The notes beneath the pieces were generated by a model, which saw only the letters and a list, made by a program, of their open reading frames with translations, did no database searches and was not told where the DNA came from. 64,000 nucleotides of DNA, taken from the NCBI RefSeq assembly GCF_036016755.1, contig NZ_JAYXIH010000019.1, forward strand, positions 1 through 64,000, given 5' to 3'. Position numbers and translations under genes: made by a program. The DNA is from Aurantimonas coralicida_A. Lineage in GTDB: Bacteria > Pseudomonadota > Alphaproteobacteria > Rhizobiales > Rhizobiaceae. Every line of letters begins with the position of its first letter. Within the stretch, counting starts at the first letter, position 1. This document shows, one piece after another, positions 44,193 to 54,451 of this stretch.

Positions 44193-44755
44193 TGCGACAG
44201 GCATCCCTTCAACTTCATCAGGCCGCGCCGGATCACGCTTTTCATCGTTCCGAGCGGCACCTCGGCCCGCCGGGCGAGTTCGTCATAGGTCAAGCCACCG
44301 AAAAACGCCGCGGCGACCGCGTCCCGCGTCCGCTCGTCGAGTTCGCCGAGACAGGCGGCGAGTTGGCGGCCTTCGTCGGCGCGATGCAGCAATTCCAGCG
44401 CATCCGGATTTTTGTCCGCGACGTCCACCGCCTCGTCGACCGATCTGTCATGGGCGCGCGGCCCGATCTGACGCAGCCGGTCGATGGACCGGTTGCGGGC
44501 AATCGTCGCCATCCAGGTGATCGGGCTCGCCCGACCGGGGTCGAAGCTGTCCGCCCGATTCCATACGGTCAGATAAACGTCCTGCAACACATCCTCGGCC
44601 TCTTCGCGATTGCCCAAGATACGCAAGCATATACCGAAAAGCTTCGCCGAGGTGCGATCGTAGACCTCGCGCAAGGCCGCCTTGTCGCCATCGGCGACGG
44701 CGCGCAGCCTGTCCACGAGAAAGGCCCGGCCCTCGTCCGCGCTCACCGTGGTCAT
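44189..44755 (-). CDS. ECF RNA polymerase sigma factor (SigK-like)
   Basis: The 188-residue protein has sigma region 2 (YDRTSAKLFGICLRILGNRE, then DVLQDVYLTVWNRADSFDP) and region 4 (ELARRAEVPLGTMKSVIRRG). This is the ECF19/SigK-like architecture, with GTMKSVIRRGL characteristic. Its own target promoters cannot be read from this window. The cognate RskA-type anti-sigma is coupled downstream. The gene lies about 110 bases downstream of betB on the same strand. Confidence 0.93.
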   Translation of the reverse strand: MTTVSADEGRAFLVDRLRAVADGDKAALREVYDRTSAKLFGICLRILGNREEAEDVLQDVYLTVWNRADSFDPGRASPITWMATIARNRSIDRLRQIGPRAHDRSVDEAVDVADKNPDALELLHRADEGRQLAACLGELDERTRDAVAAAFFGGLTYDELARRAEVPLGTMKSVIRRGLMKLKGCLSQ

Positions 44756-44863
44756 CTCGCCCGACTATCCGTTCGCTCGCCGATCATGCGACACAGCGGA
44801 ACAACGTCGCCGCCGCATTGTCAACGCGCCGCGGGTGCGACATTCCGGCAGACGGGTCGCCCG

Positions 44864-46327
44864 TCAGTACGGCGACTCGGTGACGCCCATTTCGACATAT
44901 ACCGACTTCACCTGGCTGTAATGCTCCAGTGCCGCCCGCCCATTCTCGCGGCCAAGGCCGGAGCGCTTGACGCCGCCGAAGGGCATTTCCACCGGCGTCA
45001 GATTGTAGGCGTTGATCCAGCAGGTGCCGGCCTGGAGCTTCGCCACCACCCGATGTCCGCGCTGGATGTCCTTGGTGTAGACGCCGGCAGCCAGGCCAAA
45101 TTCCGTGGCGTTGGCGCGCCGGATCGCCTCGGCCTCGTCGTCGAAGTCGAGAACGCACATCACCGGCCCGAAGATCTCCTCGCCGGCGATGCGCATGGCG
45201 TCGGCAACATCGGTGAAGACCGTCGGCTCGACGAAGCTGCCGTCGGCAAAGCCCTCGACCTGTGCCGCGTGGCCGCCGCAGGCAAGCGTCGCGCCCTCTT
45301 GCCGGCCGATCTCCAGATAGGACAGCACCTTGTCGAACTGGGCCCTGGAGACCAGCGGCCCGAGATCGGTATCCTCCTTCATCGGATCGCCGAGCTTGAT
45401 CGCCTTCACGCGCTCGACCAGCTTTTCGACAAAGGCCGGCCGCACGGAGCCCTGGACGAAGACCCGGGTACCGTTGGAGCAGATCTGGCCGGTGGAATAG
45501 AAATTGCCGAGGATCGCGCCGGAGACCGCGGCGTCGAGATCGGCGTCGGCGAAGACCAGGATCGGCGATTTGCCGCCGAGTTCGAGCGTCACGTGCTTGG
45601 TCGTCGCTGAGGCGGCTTCCATCACCCGCGCGCCGGTCGGCACCGAGCCGGTGACCGAGACCTTGGCGATCTTCTTGTGGCTTGCGAGCGCGGCCCCGAC
45701 GGCGCCCAACCCTTGCACGACGTTGAAGACGCCGGCCGGCACGCCCGCCTCGGTCAGGATCTCGGCGAGTTTCAGGGCGGAGAGCGGCGTTACCTCAGAC
45801 GGCTTGAAGATCATCGCGTTGCCGCAGGCGAGCGCCGGGGCGGCCTTCCAAGAGGCGATCTGGATCGGGTAGTTCCAGGCGCCGATGCCGGCGCAGATGC
45901 CCAGCGGTTCGCGCCGGGTATAGGCGAAGGAGCCACCGAGATCGATGTATTCGCCGTTGATGTCGGCGGCGAGCGCGCCGAAATATTCGAGGCAGTCGGC
46001 ACCGGAGGCGGCGTCCGCCACCAGCGTCTCGGAGAGCGCCTTGCCGGTGTCGAGGGTCTCCAGTTCGGAAAGCTCGCGGTTGCGATCGCGCATGATGCCG
46101 GCCGCCCGGCGCAGGATGCGGCCGCGCTCGGCGCCGGTCATCGCCGCCCAGACCGCCTGCCCCCGCTCGGCCGCCTCAACCGCCCGCTCGATCAGCGCGG
46201 GCGTTGCGGCATGCAGCCGGGCGATGGTCTCGCCGGTCGCGGAATAGGTGCTGTCGAAGACCGCGCCGGCCTCGTCCTCGGCATAGCCGCCGTCGATATA
46301 GTGGGAAGCGGTTGGCTGGGCGCGCAT
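44864..46327 (-). CDS. betB: Betaine aldehyde dehydrogenase
   Basis: BetB oxidises betaine aldehyde to glycine betaine, an osmoprotectant. The 487-residue protein starts at ATG 46327 (MRAQPTASHYIDGGY). It has IGAWNYPIQIASWKAAPALA, the cofactor motif TGSVPTGARV, the catalytic Glu in VTLELGGKSPILVF and the catalytic Cys in STGQICSNGTRVFV. The C-terminal WINAYNLTPVEMPFGG is of the BetB type. betA and a betaine transporter are not nearby, and 46328-46752 separates it from the next gene. A role with the NAGGN system in osmotic tolerance is plausible. Confidence 0.93.
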   Translation of the reverse strand: MRAQPTASHYIDGGYAEDEAGAVFDSTYSATGETIARLHAATPALIERAVEAAERGQAVWAAMTGAERGRILRRAAGIMRDRNRELSELETLDTGKALSETLVADAASGADCLEYFGALAADINGEYIDLGGSFAYTRREPLGICAGIGAWNYPIQIASWKAAPALACGNAMIFKPSEVTPLSALKLAEILTEAGVPAGVFNVVQGLGAVGAALASHKKIAKVSVTGSVPTGARVMEAASATTKHVTLELGGKSPILVFADADLDAAVSGAILGNFYSTGQICSNGTRVFVQGSVRPAFVEKLVERVKAIKLGDPMKEDTDLGPLVSRAQFDKVLSYLEIGRQEGATLACGGHAAQVEGFADGSFVEPTVFTDVADAMRIAGEEIFGPVMCVLDFDDEAEAIRRANATEFGLAAGVYTKDIQRGHRVVAKLQAGTCWINAYNLTPVEMPFGGVKRSGLGRENGRAALEHYSQVKSVYVEMGVTESPY

Positions 46328-46752
46328 GGGCTGTGTCCTCTTCGTTGGTTGAACGGGTTCTAGCGGGCCGGACCCGGTTCGGCCGCTGCGGAAGGGGCGC
46401 TGGGACGAAACGCCAACTGACCGTGAACCACAGCCGGTCGCCGGCGACGAAACTCGCAAAGGCGGATGCCACTCTGACTGAGTGGTAGAATTCCTTTAGG
46501 GAATATGACAGAATGTCAGCGAAGCTTGGAGGCGCGACGATGCTAATCCGACTAGCGCTTATATACTTTTTATTTCTACCCCTGCTTTTGCCGTGGCGAA
46601 AACAACTTGCTTTGTCAGCCACCGCCCGCTTCTCTTAATTCGGAAGCACCGACCGAGGGGCGAAAATCGACAAAACCCCCTTCTGCCGACGCCGAGCAAG
46701 AATATCTCGCCACAGTCTCCCAAGCACCCCGCGAGACCAAGGAGGTCTTACC
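46328..46752. other. 425-base gap between betB and the PRC-barrel gene
   Basis: It contains the betB upstream region, a short hydrophobic open frame at 46540-46638 and, from about 46640, the leader of the downstream gene with AAGGAGG before its ATG. The part between 46490 and 46640 is more AT-rich than its surroundings. No RNA gene or repeat was recognised. Confidence 0.45.
46540..46638 (+). CDS. Putative 32-residue hydrophobic peptide
   Basis: A small frame starts at ATG 46540, with TTGGAGG about seven bases upstream. It reads MLIRLALIYFLFLPLLLPWR and then KQLALSATARFS before TAA at 46638. The first 19 residues could form one membrane helix or a signal-like segment, followed by a basic residue cluster. 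Strong ribosome-binding site and peptide composition support translation, but no homologue is known to me. Confidence 0.35.
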   Translation: MLIRLALIYFLFLPLLLPWRKQLALSATARFS

Positions 46753-48372
46753 ATGATCTGCAAACTTCTCGCTACCACCGCTCTCGCGACCGTTATCGCG
46801 ACTGGCGCCTATGTGCGGGATGCCTTGAAATCCGACCAGGCGAAGATGCCGGAAGCTTCCGCGACGACCGAGACATCGATGCCGGTGGCTTCCAGACCTG
46901 ACGCCAGCGCGCAGACGCAGCAGACTGCCGAGGCAGGCAGCCATCTTCAGAATCTCTCGGCCGATCAGTATCTGGTGTCCGACCTCTACGGCGCGTCGCT
47001 CTATGCAAGCGAAGCCGAGGACGCCGAGACCGTCGGCGAAATCCAGAATTTTCTGCTCAGCAATGATGGCACCATCGTCGCGGCCATCGTCGACGCGAAT
47101 GTCGGCGACGAATCCAGGACGCTCGCCATCCCGTTCGACCAGATCACCTGGACGATGGGCAAGGACAACGAGCCCCGTGCGGTGTTGAGCCTGGGCGCCG
47201 AACAGATGACCAAGGCTCCAGCTTTCACCACGCCTGAGGAGCAGCAGACGGAGGCTTCAGCCGAAGGCAACGTCGCGGCACCAGCCGGTGAGGCGACGCC
47301 CGAGACCGCCGCGGCATCTGCGGCAGGCGTGGAATTCCCGACCAGGGTTGGTCCGGATCAGTATCTCTCGAAGGACATCATCGGCGCCGAAGTCTATTCG
47401 GGTCCGGGCGAGGACGCCGAGGAAATCGGCGAAATCTACGACCTAGTTCTGGCGTCGTCGGGTAAGATCGACGCTGGCGTGATCGGCGTCGGTGGGTTCC
47501 TCGGAATCGGTGAGAAAGACGTCGCCGTTCCCTTCGATCAGTTCCAGCTGACCCGAGAAGCCGACCACAAGGACGGCGTCCGCCTAACGCTCGCCGCGTC
47601 GAAGGAACAGTTGGAGAAGTCGACGTCCTTCGACGCCGAGCGTCCGGGGCAGATGGCCGCCACGGAAACCGGCGCGGTTGAGGCGACGGCGGAAACCCAG
47701 CAGGCGGCAAACGTCGAGGCCTCCACCGAGAAGTCGGCGGAGGCCACCATTTCCATACTCGCCACTCGAACCTTTGTCGGCCCCCACGACGTGCCGCCCA
47801 CGGCAACAGCCGCGTACGGCATCGTAGCGTTTCCCAACCTTGCCATGCCGACGACGCGAGCCCGTTATTTGGCGGTTTGCCATGCCTATTGGGCAGCGAT
47901 GCAGGAAAGCTCCGGCGCGACGGCACCGGTACGAGAGCAAATGGTAACGGTTTGGCCTGTCCAGTCCGAGCGCATAGCCGAGGAGATTATCTCGGATAAC
48001 GATATGCTCGGGGGATGTCAGAGCGCGGTCGATCGCTACGATCTTGGCACAGGCCAGTTGGCCATTCGGCATGCGAACGTGGGCCGTCAGCCGGCATTGC
48101 GGGGAATCGGTCCCTACCTTCTCGCATGGTCGCCCTCGTCCGCGAAGGGGGATGCGGGCGTACCTATCCTGTTGTTAGACCTGTCGGGCGCAACGAATGA
48201 GACGCAGTTCCTAGACTACTTTACGACATGGAAGAATCAGATTGAGCTTCGTCCAGAGCTATGGGACGAAAATGATGGCTGGTGGCTTGAAGAGATAAGG
48301 CGCCGTTTCAGCGAATTTTCCGATGAAACGGGAGGCCCGTTCATAACCTTTTGGATGGGTGGGTCAAAATGA
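46753..48372 (+). CDS. Chimeric protein: two PRC-barrel domains plus unknown C-terminal domain
   Basis: The 539-residue product has an N-terminal signal-like helix (ICKLLATTALATVIATGAYV). PRC-barrel-like repeats follow at about 70-155 (YLVSDLYGASLYASEAEDAE) and about 195-285 (YLSKDIIGAEVYSGPGEDAE), separated by Ala/Glu-rich linkers. From about residue 335 the sequence changes to an unrelated region with a cysteine pair (LAVCHAYWAAM, MLGGCQSAVDRYDLG) and motif VREQMVTVWPVQSER. PRC-barrel proteins of this type normally end near residue 300, so this looks like a fusion to the 3' part of another secreted-protein gene. AAGGAGG precedes the ATG. Function is unknown. Confidence 0.7.
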   Translation: MICKLLATTALATVIATGAYVRDALKSDQAKMPEASATTETSMPVASRPDASAQTQQTAEAGSHLQNLSADQYLVSDLYGASLYASEAEDAETVGEIQNFLLSNDGTIVAAIVDANVGDESRTLAIPFDQITWTMGKDNEPRAVLSLGAEQMTKAPAFTTPEEQQTEASAEGNVAAPAGEATPETAAASAAGVEFPTRVGPDQYLSKDIIGAEVYSGPGEDAEEIGEIYDLVLASSGKIDAGVIGVGGFLGIGEKDVAVPFDQFQLTREADHKDGVRLTLAASKEQLEKSTSFDAERPGQMAATETGAVEATAETQQAANVEASTEKSAEATISILATRTFVGPHDVPPTATAAYGIVAFPNLAMPTTRARYLAVCHAYWAAMQESSGATAPVREQMVTVWPVQSERIAEEIISDNDMLGGCQSAVDRYDLGTGQLAIRHANVGRQPALRGIGPYLLAWSPSSAKGDAGVPILLLDLSGATNETQFLDYFTTWKNQIELRPELWDENDGWWLEEIRRRFSEFSDETGGPFITFWMGGSK

Positions 48373-48587
48373 GCGAACTTCCGAGCTGGCTCGTCAAGAC
48401 ACAGCCTATCCCCCTGCTGCTTGGGCTGGCGGCGATGTGGTGGGTGGCGCCTACTACTGCCGCAGGCAAGGCTTTCGTCGTCATAACGGTCGTGCTCGCC
48501 TGCAACGCCGTTATCCAACTGTATCGCTGGTGGCGGCCGTCGCCAAAAGAGGTGAAGCCGACGGATCAAGACACGGCAGCGCCTTAA
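48369..48587 (+). CDS. Small membrane protein coupled to the PRC chimera
   Basis: The 72-residue product MSELPSWLVKTQPIPLLLGL then AAMWWVAPTTAAGKAF has two hydrophobic helices and a polar tail (KEVKPTDQDTAAP). Its ATG overlaps the stop of the preceding gene in an ATGA, so it is translated with the C-terminal domain of the chimera, hinting that the two belong together as a unit. Family is not recognised. Confidence 0.65.
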   Translation: MSELPSWLVKTQPIPLLLGLAAMWWVAPTTAAGKAFVVITVVLACNAVIQLYRWWRPSPKEVKPTDQDTAAP

Positions 48588-48621
48588 CGGAATAACGGCA
48601 TATTCGCGAAGGGACATGATC

Positions 48622-48987
48622 ATGACCACCGACCTCGCCGAACGCACCAGAGAGCGCATCAGCATCGAGCCGGCCACGGGGCCGGTGACCGTCACCTTCC
48701 ACGGCGCCGTCATCGCCTCGGCCGACAACGCATTGGTGTTGAAGGAAACGGGCTACGACCCCGTCCACTACATTCCCAAGGACCGGGTGGAGATGGCCTT
48801 CCTGCATCCGACCGACCGCAGCACGACTTGCCCGTTCAAGGGCGAGGCGCGCTACTGGTCGATCTCGGCCGAGGGCACAGCCGCCGAAAATGCGGTCTGG
48901 TCATACGATAATCCCCATGACGGCGTCAGAGACATCGCCGGCCATGTTGCCTTCGACAAACGCTTCGTGACCATCAACGCGGCGTGA
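48622..48987 (+). CDS. DUF427 family protein
   Basis: The 121-residue product has the DUF427 pattern: VTVTFHGAVIASADNALVLK, then YIPKDRVEMAFLHPTDRSTT, CPFKGEARYWSI and VWSYDNPHDGVRDIAGHVAF. The family is a small beta-rich cytoplasmic protein of unknown activity. ATG 48622 has GAAGGG at nine bases; an ATG two codons earlier is possible. It is convergent with the SelW-like gene, whose stop begins at the next base. Confidence 0.9.
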   Translation: MTTDLAERTRERISIEPATGPVTVTFHGAVIASADNALVLKETGYDPVHYIPKDRVEMAFLHPTDRSTTCPFKGEARYWSISAEGTAAENAVWSYDNPHDGVRDIAGHVAFDKRFVTINAA

Positions 48988-49275
48988 TCAGCGATCGTTG
49001 TGGCCGAGGTCGCGCGCCGGGTCGAGCCGGTTGCGCACGCGCTGCTTGAGGATTTTCGCCTCGGGAAACCCGCCGTCGGCCTTGCGCTCCCAGATCGTCG
49101 CGCCGTCGTAGCGGATTTCGAAGACGCCGCCCGTGCCCGGAACCAAGGCCACCTCACCAAGGTCTGACCCGAAGGTCGACAGAAGCTCCTGCGCCATCCA
49201 GGCGGCGCGGAGCAGCCATTGGCATTGCGTGCAATAGATGATGGTTATTCGCGGGGCGGTGTTCGTCTCGCTCAT
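48988..49275 (-). CDS. SelT/SelW/SelH-family Rdx protein
   Basis: The 95-residue protein has the redox motif IIYCTQCQWLLRAAWMAQEL, a CxxC where eukaryotic relatives have Cys-x-x-Sec, and the conserved FEIRYDGATIWERKADGGFP then EAKILKQRVRNRL. The family is thioredoxin-like and thought to reduce thiols. ATG 49275 is chosen since the sequence before it is not conserved. A longer frame extends to 49350. Confidence 0.88.
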   Translation of the reverse strand: MSETNTAPRITIIYCTQCQWLLRAAWMAQELLSTFGSDLGEVALVPGTGGVFEIRYDGATIWERKADGGFPEAKILKQRVRNRLDPARDLGHNDR

Positions 49276-49382
49276 CGCTTCCTGGTTTCCCTCACGCCCG
49301 GCAGTGGACCATCGCATGTTAACGCCCCTTTGGTACCGACCGGTCCACACTATCGCTCCCCGAGACTAGACCGACGGCCCTG

Positions 49383-50201
49383 ATGCTTCGAACGCTCCTT
49401 CCAGCCACCGACACGCATGGCCGAAGCCTCCGGACCCGTGTCACCCGGGCGCGGGTGAGGCTACGCCGGCTTTATCACGGCCATACGCGCAAGGCGCTGC
49501 GGTTCCAGATGGCGGTCCTGGTCGTCGATCTGGCCATCATCGCCCTGTTCATCGCCAGTCCGGTGCTGCGCGAGACGCCGGCGTTTCTCACGATCGACTT
49601 TACCGTCGCCGCGATCCTGGCGCTCGATATCGCCGGCCGCGGTTTTGCCGCGCGCGAGCCATTGCGGTGGCTGCGCCAGCCCTTCGTGCTGCTGGACCTG
49701 GTCATCCTGGCGACGCTGCTGATGCCGTTCTGGCTGATCAATTTCGGCTTCCTGCGCATCATCCGCCTGTGGTCGATCTCGCAGAGCGGCGTTCTGTGGC
49801 GGCCGCTGCGGCGGCACGGCTACCAAGAATGGGAGATCCCGGCCCGCGCCGTCGTCAATCTCATCACCTTCCTGTTTCTGGCGACCGGCTTCGTCTACAC
49901 GACCTTCTTCCGCAAGGGCTCGGGCATCGAAGGTTATCTCGACGCCCTCTACTTCACCGTCGCGTCGGTGACGACCACCGGCTATGGCGACATTACCCTT
50001 GCCGGATCGTGGGGCAAGCTCACGTCGATCGTCATCATGATCATCGGCATCTCGCTGTTCGTGCGGCTCGCCCAGGCGGTGTTCCGGCCGAACAAGGTGC
50101 ATTTCCCCTGTCCGCAATGCGGCTTGCAGCGCCACGAACCCGACGCCGTCCACTGCAAGGCCTGCGGTTACGCCCTGAAAATCCCCGACCACGAGCGGTA
50201 G
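49383..50201 (+). CDS. Potassium channel with a C-terminal zinc ribbon
   Basis: The 272-residue protein has a hydrophobic S1-S4-like region, then a final two-helix pore module with the selectivity filter in VASVTTTGYGDITLAG (about residues 195-210), so it is a voltage-gated-channel-like K+ channel. It ends FPCPQCGLQRHEPDAVHCKA then CGYALKI, a four-cysteine zinc ribbon not found in most Kch proteins. It is placed in the inner membrane with the ribbon in the cytoplasm. Zinc could regulate gating; this is inference. Confidence 0.85.
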   Translation: MLRTLLPATDTHGRSLRTRVTRARVRLRRLYHGHTRKALRFQMAVLVVDLAIIALFIASPVLRETPAFLTIDFTVAAILALDIAGRGFAAREPLRWLRQPFVLLDLVILATLLMPFWLINFGFLRIIRLWSISQSGVLWRPLRRHGYQEWEIPARAVVNLITFLFLATGFVYTTFFRKGSGIEGYLDALYFTVASVTTTGYGDITLAGSWGKLTSIVIMIIGISLFVRLAQAVFRPNKVHFPCPQCGLQRHEPDAVHCKACGYALKIPDHER

Positions 50202-50270
50202 GCGGCTGCTTCGAACGCATCGCCGATCCTCTCGGTACTGTGTCGCGGGTTTGCGCCGTCATTGTGATGT

Positions 50271-50286
50271 TACAAATATCGTTGTA
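50271..50286 (+). promoter_or_regulatory. Dyad operator candidate before arsR
   Basis: TACAAATATCGTTGTA is a TACAA-N6-TTGTA dyad, 10 bases before the arsR start. ArsR-family repressors bind such imperfect palindromes in their own promoter. Assignment is by position and symmetry only. Confidence 0.5.
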
Positions 50287-50296
50287 TTATTGCAGA

Positions 50297-50644
50297 ATGG
50301 ATGATGACAACGCTGTCGCGGCGCTCGCGGCGCTCGCTCATATCGATCGCCTTTCGGCCTTCCGGCTGCTGGTTAAGACGGGTTCGAATGGCCTAGCCTC
50401 CGGCGAGATTGCCGATCGACTGGCGATTCCGCCGACCCGCATGAGCTTTCATTTGACGGCGCTGGAGCGCTCCGGCCTTGTCCGCTCCCGGCGGGTCGGC
50501 CGGCACATCTTTTATGCCGCGAACTACGGCGCCATGCGCGAGCTGCTGGCATTTCTGACGGAGGACTGCTGCGGCGGCCGTCCGGAAATCTGCGGCGACC
50601 TCAGCGCGCTTCTGGGCGCATGTTCGAAGGAGGTCTGCCAATGA
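50297..50644 (+). CDS. arsR: ArsR-family transcriptional repressor
   Basis: The 115-residue winged-helix protein has the recognition region SGEIADRLAIPPTRMSFHLT and the wing LVRSRRVGRHIFYAAN. Cysteines lie at 91-92 (EDCCGG), 99 and at the C-terminus (GACSKEVC). The CCG...C arrangement matches ArsR repressors that bind As(III) or Sb(III) near the C-terminus. Its stop overlaps the next gene (ATGA). It should repress the operon arsR, LMW-PTP-like, arsC, arsB. Confidence 0.9.
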   Translation: MDDDNAVAALAALAHIDRLSAFRLLVKTGSNGLASGEIADRLAIPPTRMSFHLTALERSGLVRSRRVGRHIFYAANYGAMRELLAFLTEDCCGGRPEICGDLSALLGACSKEVCQ

Positions 50645-51186
50645 CGCCCGACGCGCCGTTTAACGTTCTGTTCCTATATACCGGGAACTCGGCCCGATCG
50701 GTTCTGGCCGAGAGCATTATGAACTGCACTCATGGCGATCGCTTTCGCGCCTATTCCGCCGGCAGCGATCCACGCGGCGAAGTGCATCCAAAAACAATTG
50801 AACTGCTCCGCCGGTTGAATTTTCCAACCGAAGGCCTGCGATCGAAATCCTGGGACGAATTTGCCACGGGCGGGAAAACCGCCGTGCCGCTCGACTTCAT
50901 CATCACCGTCTGCGACGACGCGGCCGGCGAGACCTGTCCGGTTTGGCCGGGGCATCCGATCACCGCGCATTGGGGCATCGAGGACCCGGCGGCGGAGAAA
51001 CGCGGCGAAATGTGGGAGCGCGCCGCCTTTCTGCGAGCGTTCCATCATCTGCGCAATCGCATCTCCGTCTTCGCGGCGTTGCCGGTCGATAAGCTCGAGC
51101 GAACCAGCCTGACCGCCGAAATCCGCGCCATTGGCCGCCTGGACGATACGACCGCGTCCGTTCCCAAGGCAGCAGGGACCTCATGA
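50641..51186 (+). CDS. LMW-phosphatase-type arsenate-reductase-like protein, catalytic Cys replaced by Tyr
   Basis: This 181-residue member of the LMW protein tyrosine phosphatase family would, if intact, reduce arsenate. The P-loop reads NVLFLYTGNSARSVLAES: the expected CTGNSARS has Tyr at residue 13 in place of the nucleophilic Cys, while Arg19 and the Asp in HWGIEDPAA are kept. The codon is TAT, one transition away from TGT. It overlaps arsR and arsC by ATGA junctions. The protein is likely inactive as a reductase, or has a new role. The glutaredoxin-type ArsC next to it could carry the reaction. Confidence 0.85.
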   Translation: MTPDAPFNVLFLYTGNSARSVLAESIMNCTHGDRFRAYSAGSDPRGEVHPKTIELLRRLNFPTEGLRSKSWDEFATGGKTAVPLDFIITVCDDAAGETCPVWPGHPITAHWGIEDPAAEKRGEMWERAAFLRAFHHLRNRISVFAALPVDKLERTSLTAEIRAIGRLDDTTASVPKAAGTS

Positions 51187-51608
51187 CTGTCACGATCTAC
51201 CACAATCCCGACTGCGGCACCTCGCGCAACACCCTCGCCATGATCCGGCAGTCCGGCGAGGAACCCCGGATCATCGAATATCTGAAGGCCCCGCCCAGCC
51301 GCGAGACGCTGATCGCGCTTCTCGACCGGATGAAGATGACGCCGCGCGAGCTCCTGCGCGAGAAGGGGACCCCCTATGCCGAACTCGGGCTCGACGACCC
51401 GAAACTGCCGGACGAGGAAATCCTGGCGGCGATGATGGCGCATCCGATCCTGATCAACCGGCCGATCGTCGTTACGGACAAGGGCGCGCGGCTGTGCCGG
51501 CCGTCCGAGGCGGTGTTGGAGGTCCTGCCGGCCCCGGAGATCGGACCGTTCACCAAGGAGGACGGCGAAGTGGTCACCGCGGGCGGTGGCCGGTTCGACG
51601 ACGGATGA
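51183..51608 (+). CDS. arsC: Glutaredoxin-dependent arsenate reductase
   Basis: ArsC reduces As(V) to As(III) using glutathione and glutaredoxin. The 141-residue protein has the active Cys in YHNPDCGTSRNTLAM (C11) and the substrate arginines in LINRPIVVTD and RLCRPSE. Length is as in E. coli R773 ArsC (141). The start overlaps the preceding gene in an ATGA. arsB follows, so the pathway is reduction then export. Confidence 0.94.
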   Translation: MTVTIYHNPDCGTSRNTLAMIRQSGEEPRIIEYLKAPPSRETLIALLDRMKMTPRELLREKGTPYAELGLDDPKLPDEEILAAMMAHPILINRPIVVTDKGARLCRPSEAVLEVLPAPEIGPFTKEDGEVVTAGGGRFDDG

Positions 51609-51658
51609 GAAGACAGCGGCATTCGATCTGATCTTCTCTCCTCGTCCGGATAACGCCC

Positions 51659-53350
<1,692 letters not shown>

Positions 53351-54451
53351 GGCCGCCGCCATTGTCGCATAGCCCTGAGCGTAGGCGATGATCTTGGCCG
53401 TTTCCAGCGCTTGTTCGAGTTCGGCGATGGGCTCGGCCGCGCCGCCGAATTCGACGTCGTCAATCTCGAGATCCCGATAGAGCGCGGAGGCCGTTTCGCG
53501 TTCGCTGCGCCGGGACGACACACCGCGCGCTGAAACCGCCGCCTCGATCGTCGTGGCGCCGACGCCGAGCTTTTGCGCCTCGATCACCGCCCAGCGCCCG
53601 GTGCCCTTCTGCCCCGCCTCGTCGACGATCACATCGACCATCGGCTGGTTGGTTTCCGGGTCGGACTCGGCGAGCGTCACGGCTGTGATCTCGATGAGGT
53701 AAGAGGCAAGGCCGCGGGTGTTCCAGTCGGCGAAGATTTTCGCCATCTCGGCTGGCTTCAGGCCGATGCCGTCGCGCATGATGCCGTAGATTTCGGCGAT
53801 CATCTGCATGTCGGCATATTCGATACCGTTGTGGATGGTCTTGACGAAATGCCCGGCGCCGTCCGGCCCGAGCCAGGCGACGCAGGGCTCGCCCTCGTAT
53901 TTTGCCGCGATCTTTTCCAGGATCGGCTCGAGCAGCGGATAGGTCTTTCTCGCGCCGCCGACCATGATGGAGGGCCCGTGTCGCGCGCCGAGTTCGCCGC
54001 CGGAGACGCCCATGCCGACGAAATGCAGGCCGGTTTCCTCCACGGCGGCCGAGCGGCGGACCGTGTCGTTGAAGTCGGCATTGCCGGCGTCGATCATCAC
54101 GTCGCCGGGCGACAGCAGTGGCATGACCCGCTGCATCTCATCGTCGACGGGTTTGCCGGCGGTGACCATGAACAGCACCAGTCGCGGGCTCTTCAGGGCG
54201 GCGACGAAGTCTTCCAGCGTTTCCGTCGGCAGGATGTTTTTGCCGAGATCGGGATTGTCGTCGCGAAGCGCGAGGGCTTTCGCCGTGGTCCGGTTGTGGA
54301 CCGCGACCGTAAAGCCCTTTTCGGCGATGTTGAGGGCGAGATTGGCGCCCATCGTGCCGAGCCCCAGAACGCCGATATCGGCCTGGCCGTCGTTCATCCC
54401 GTCCTCCTCCGCCTCGTCGGACCAAAACCCTTAAGCGCGGTCGCGCGCTGC

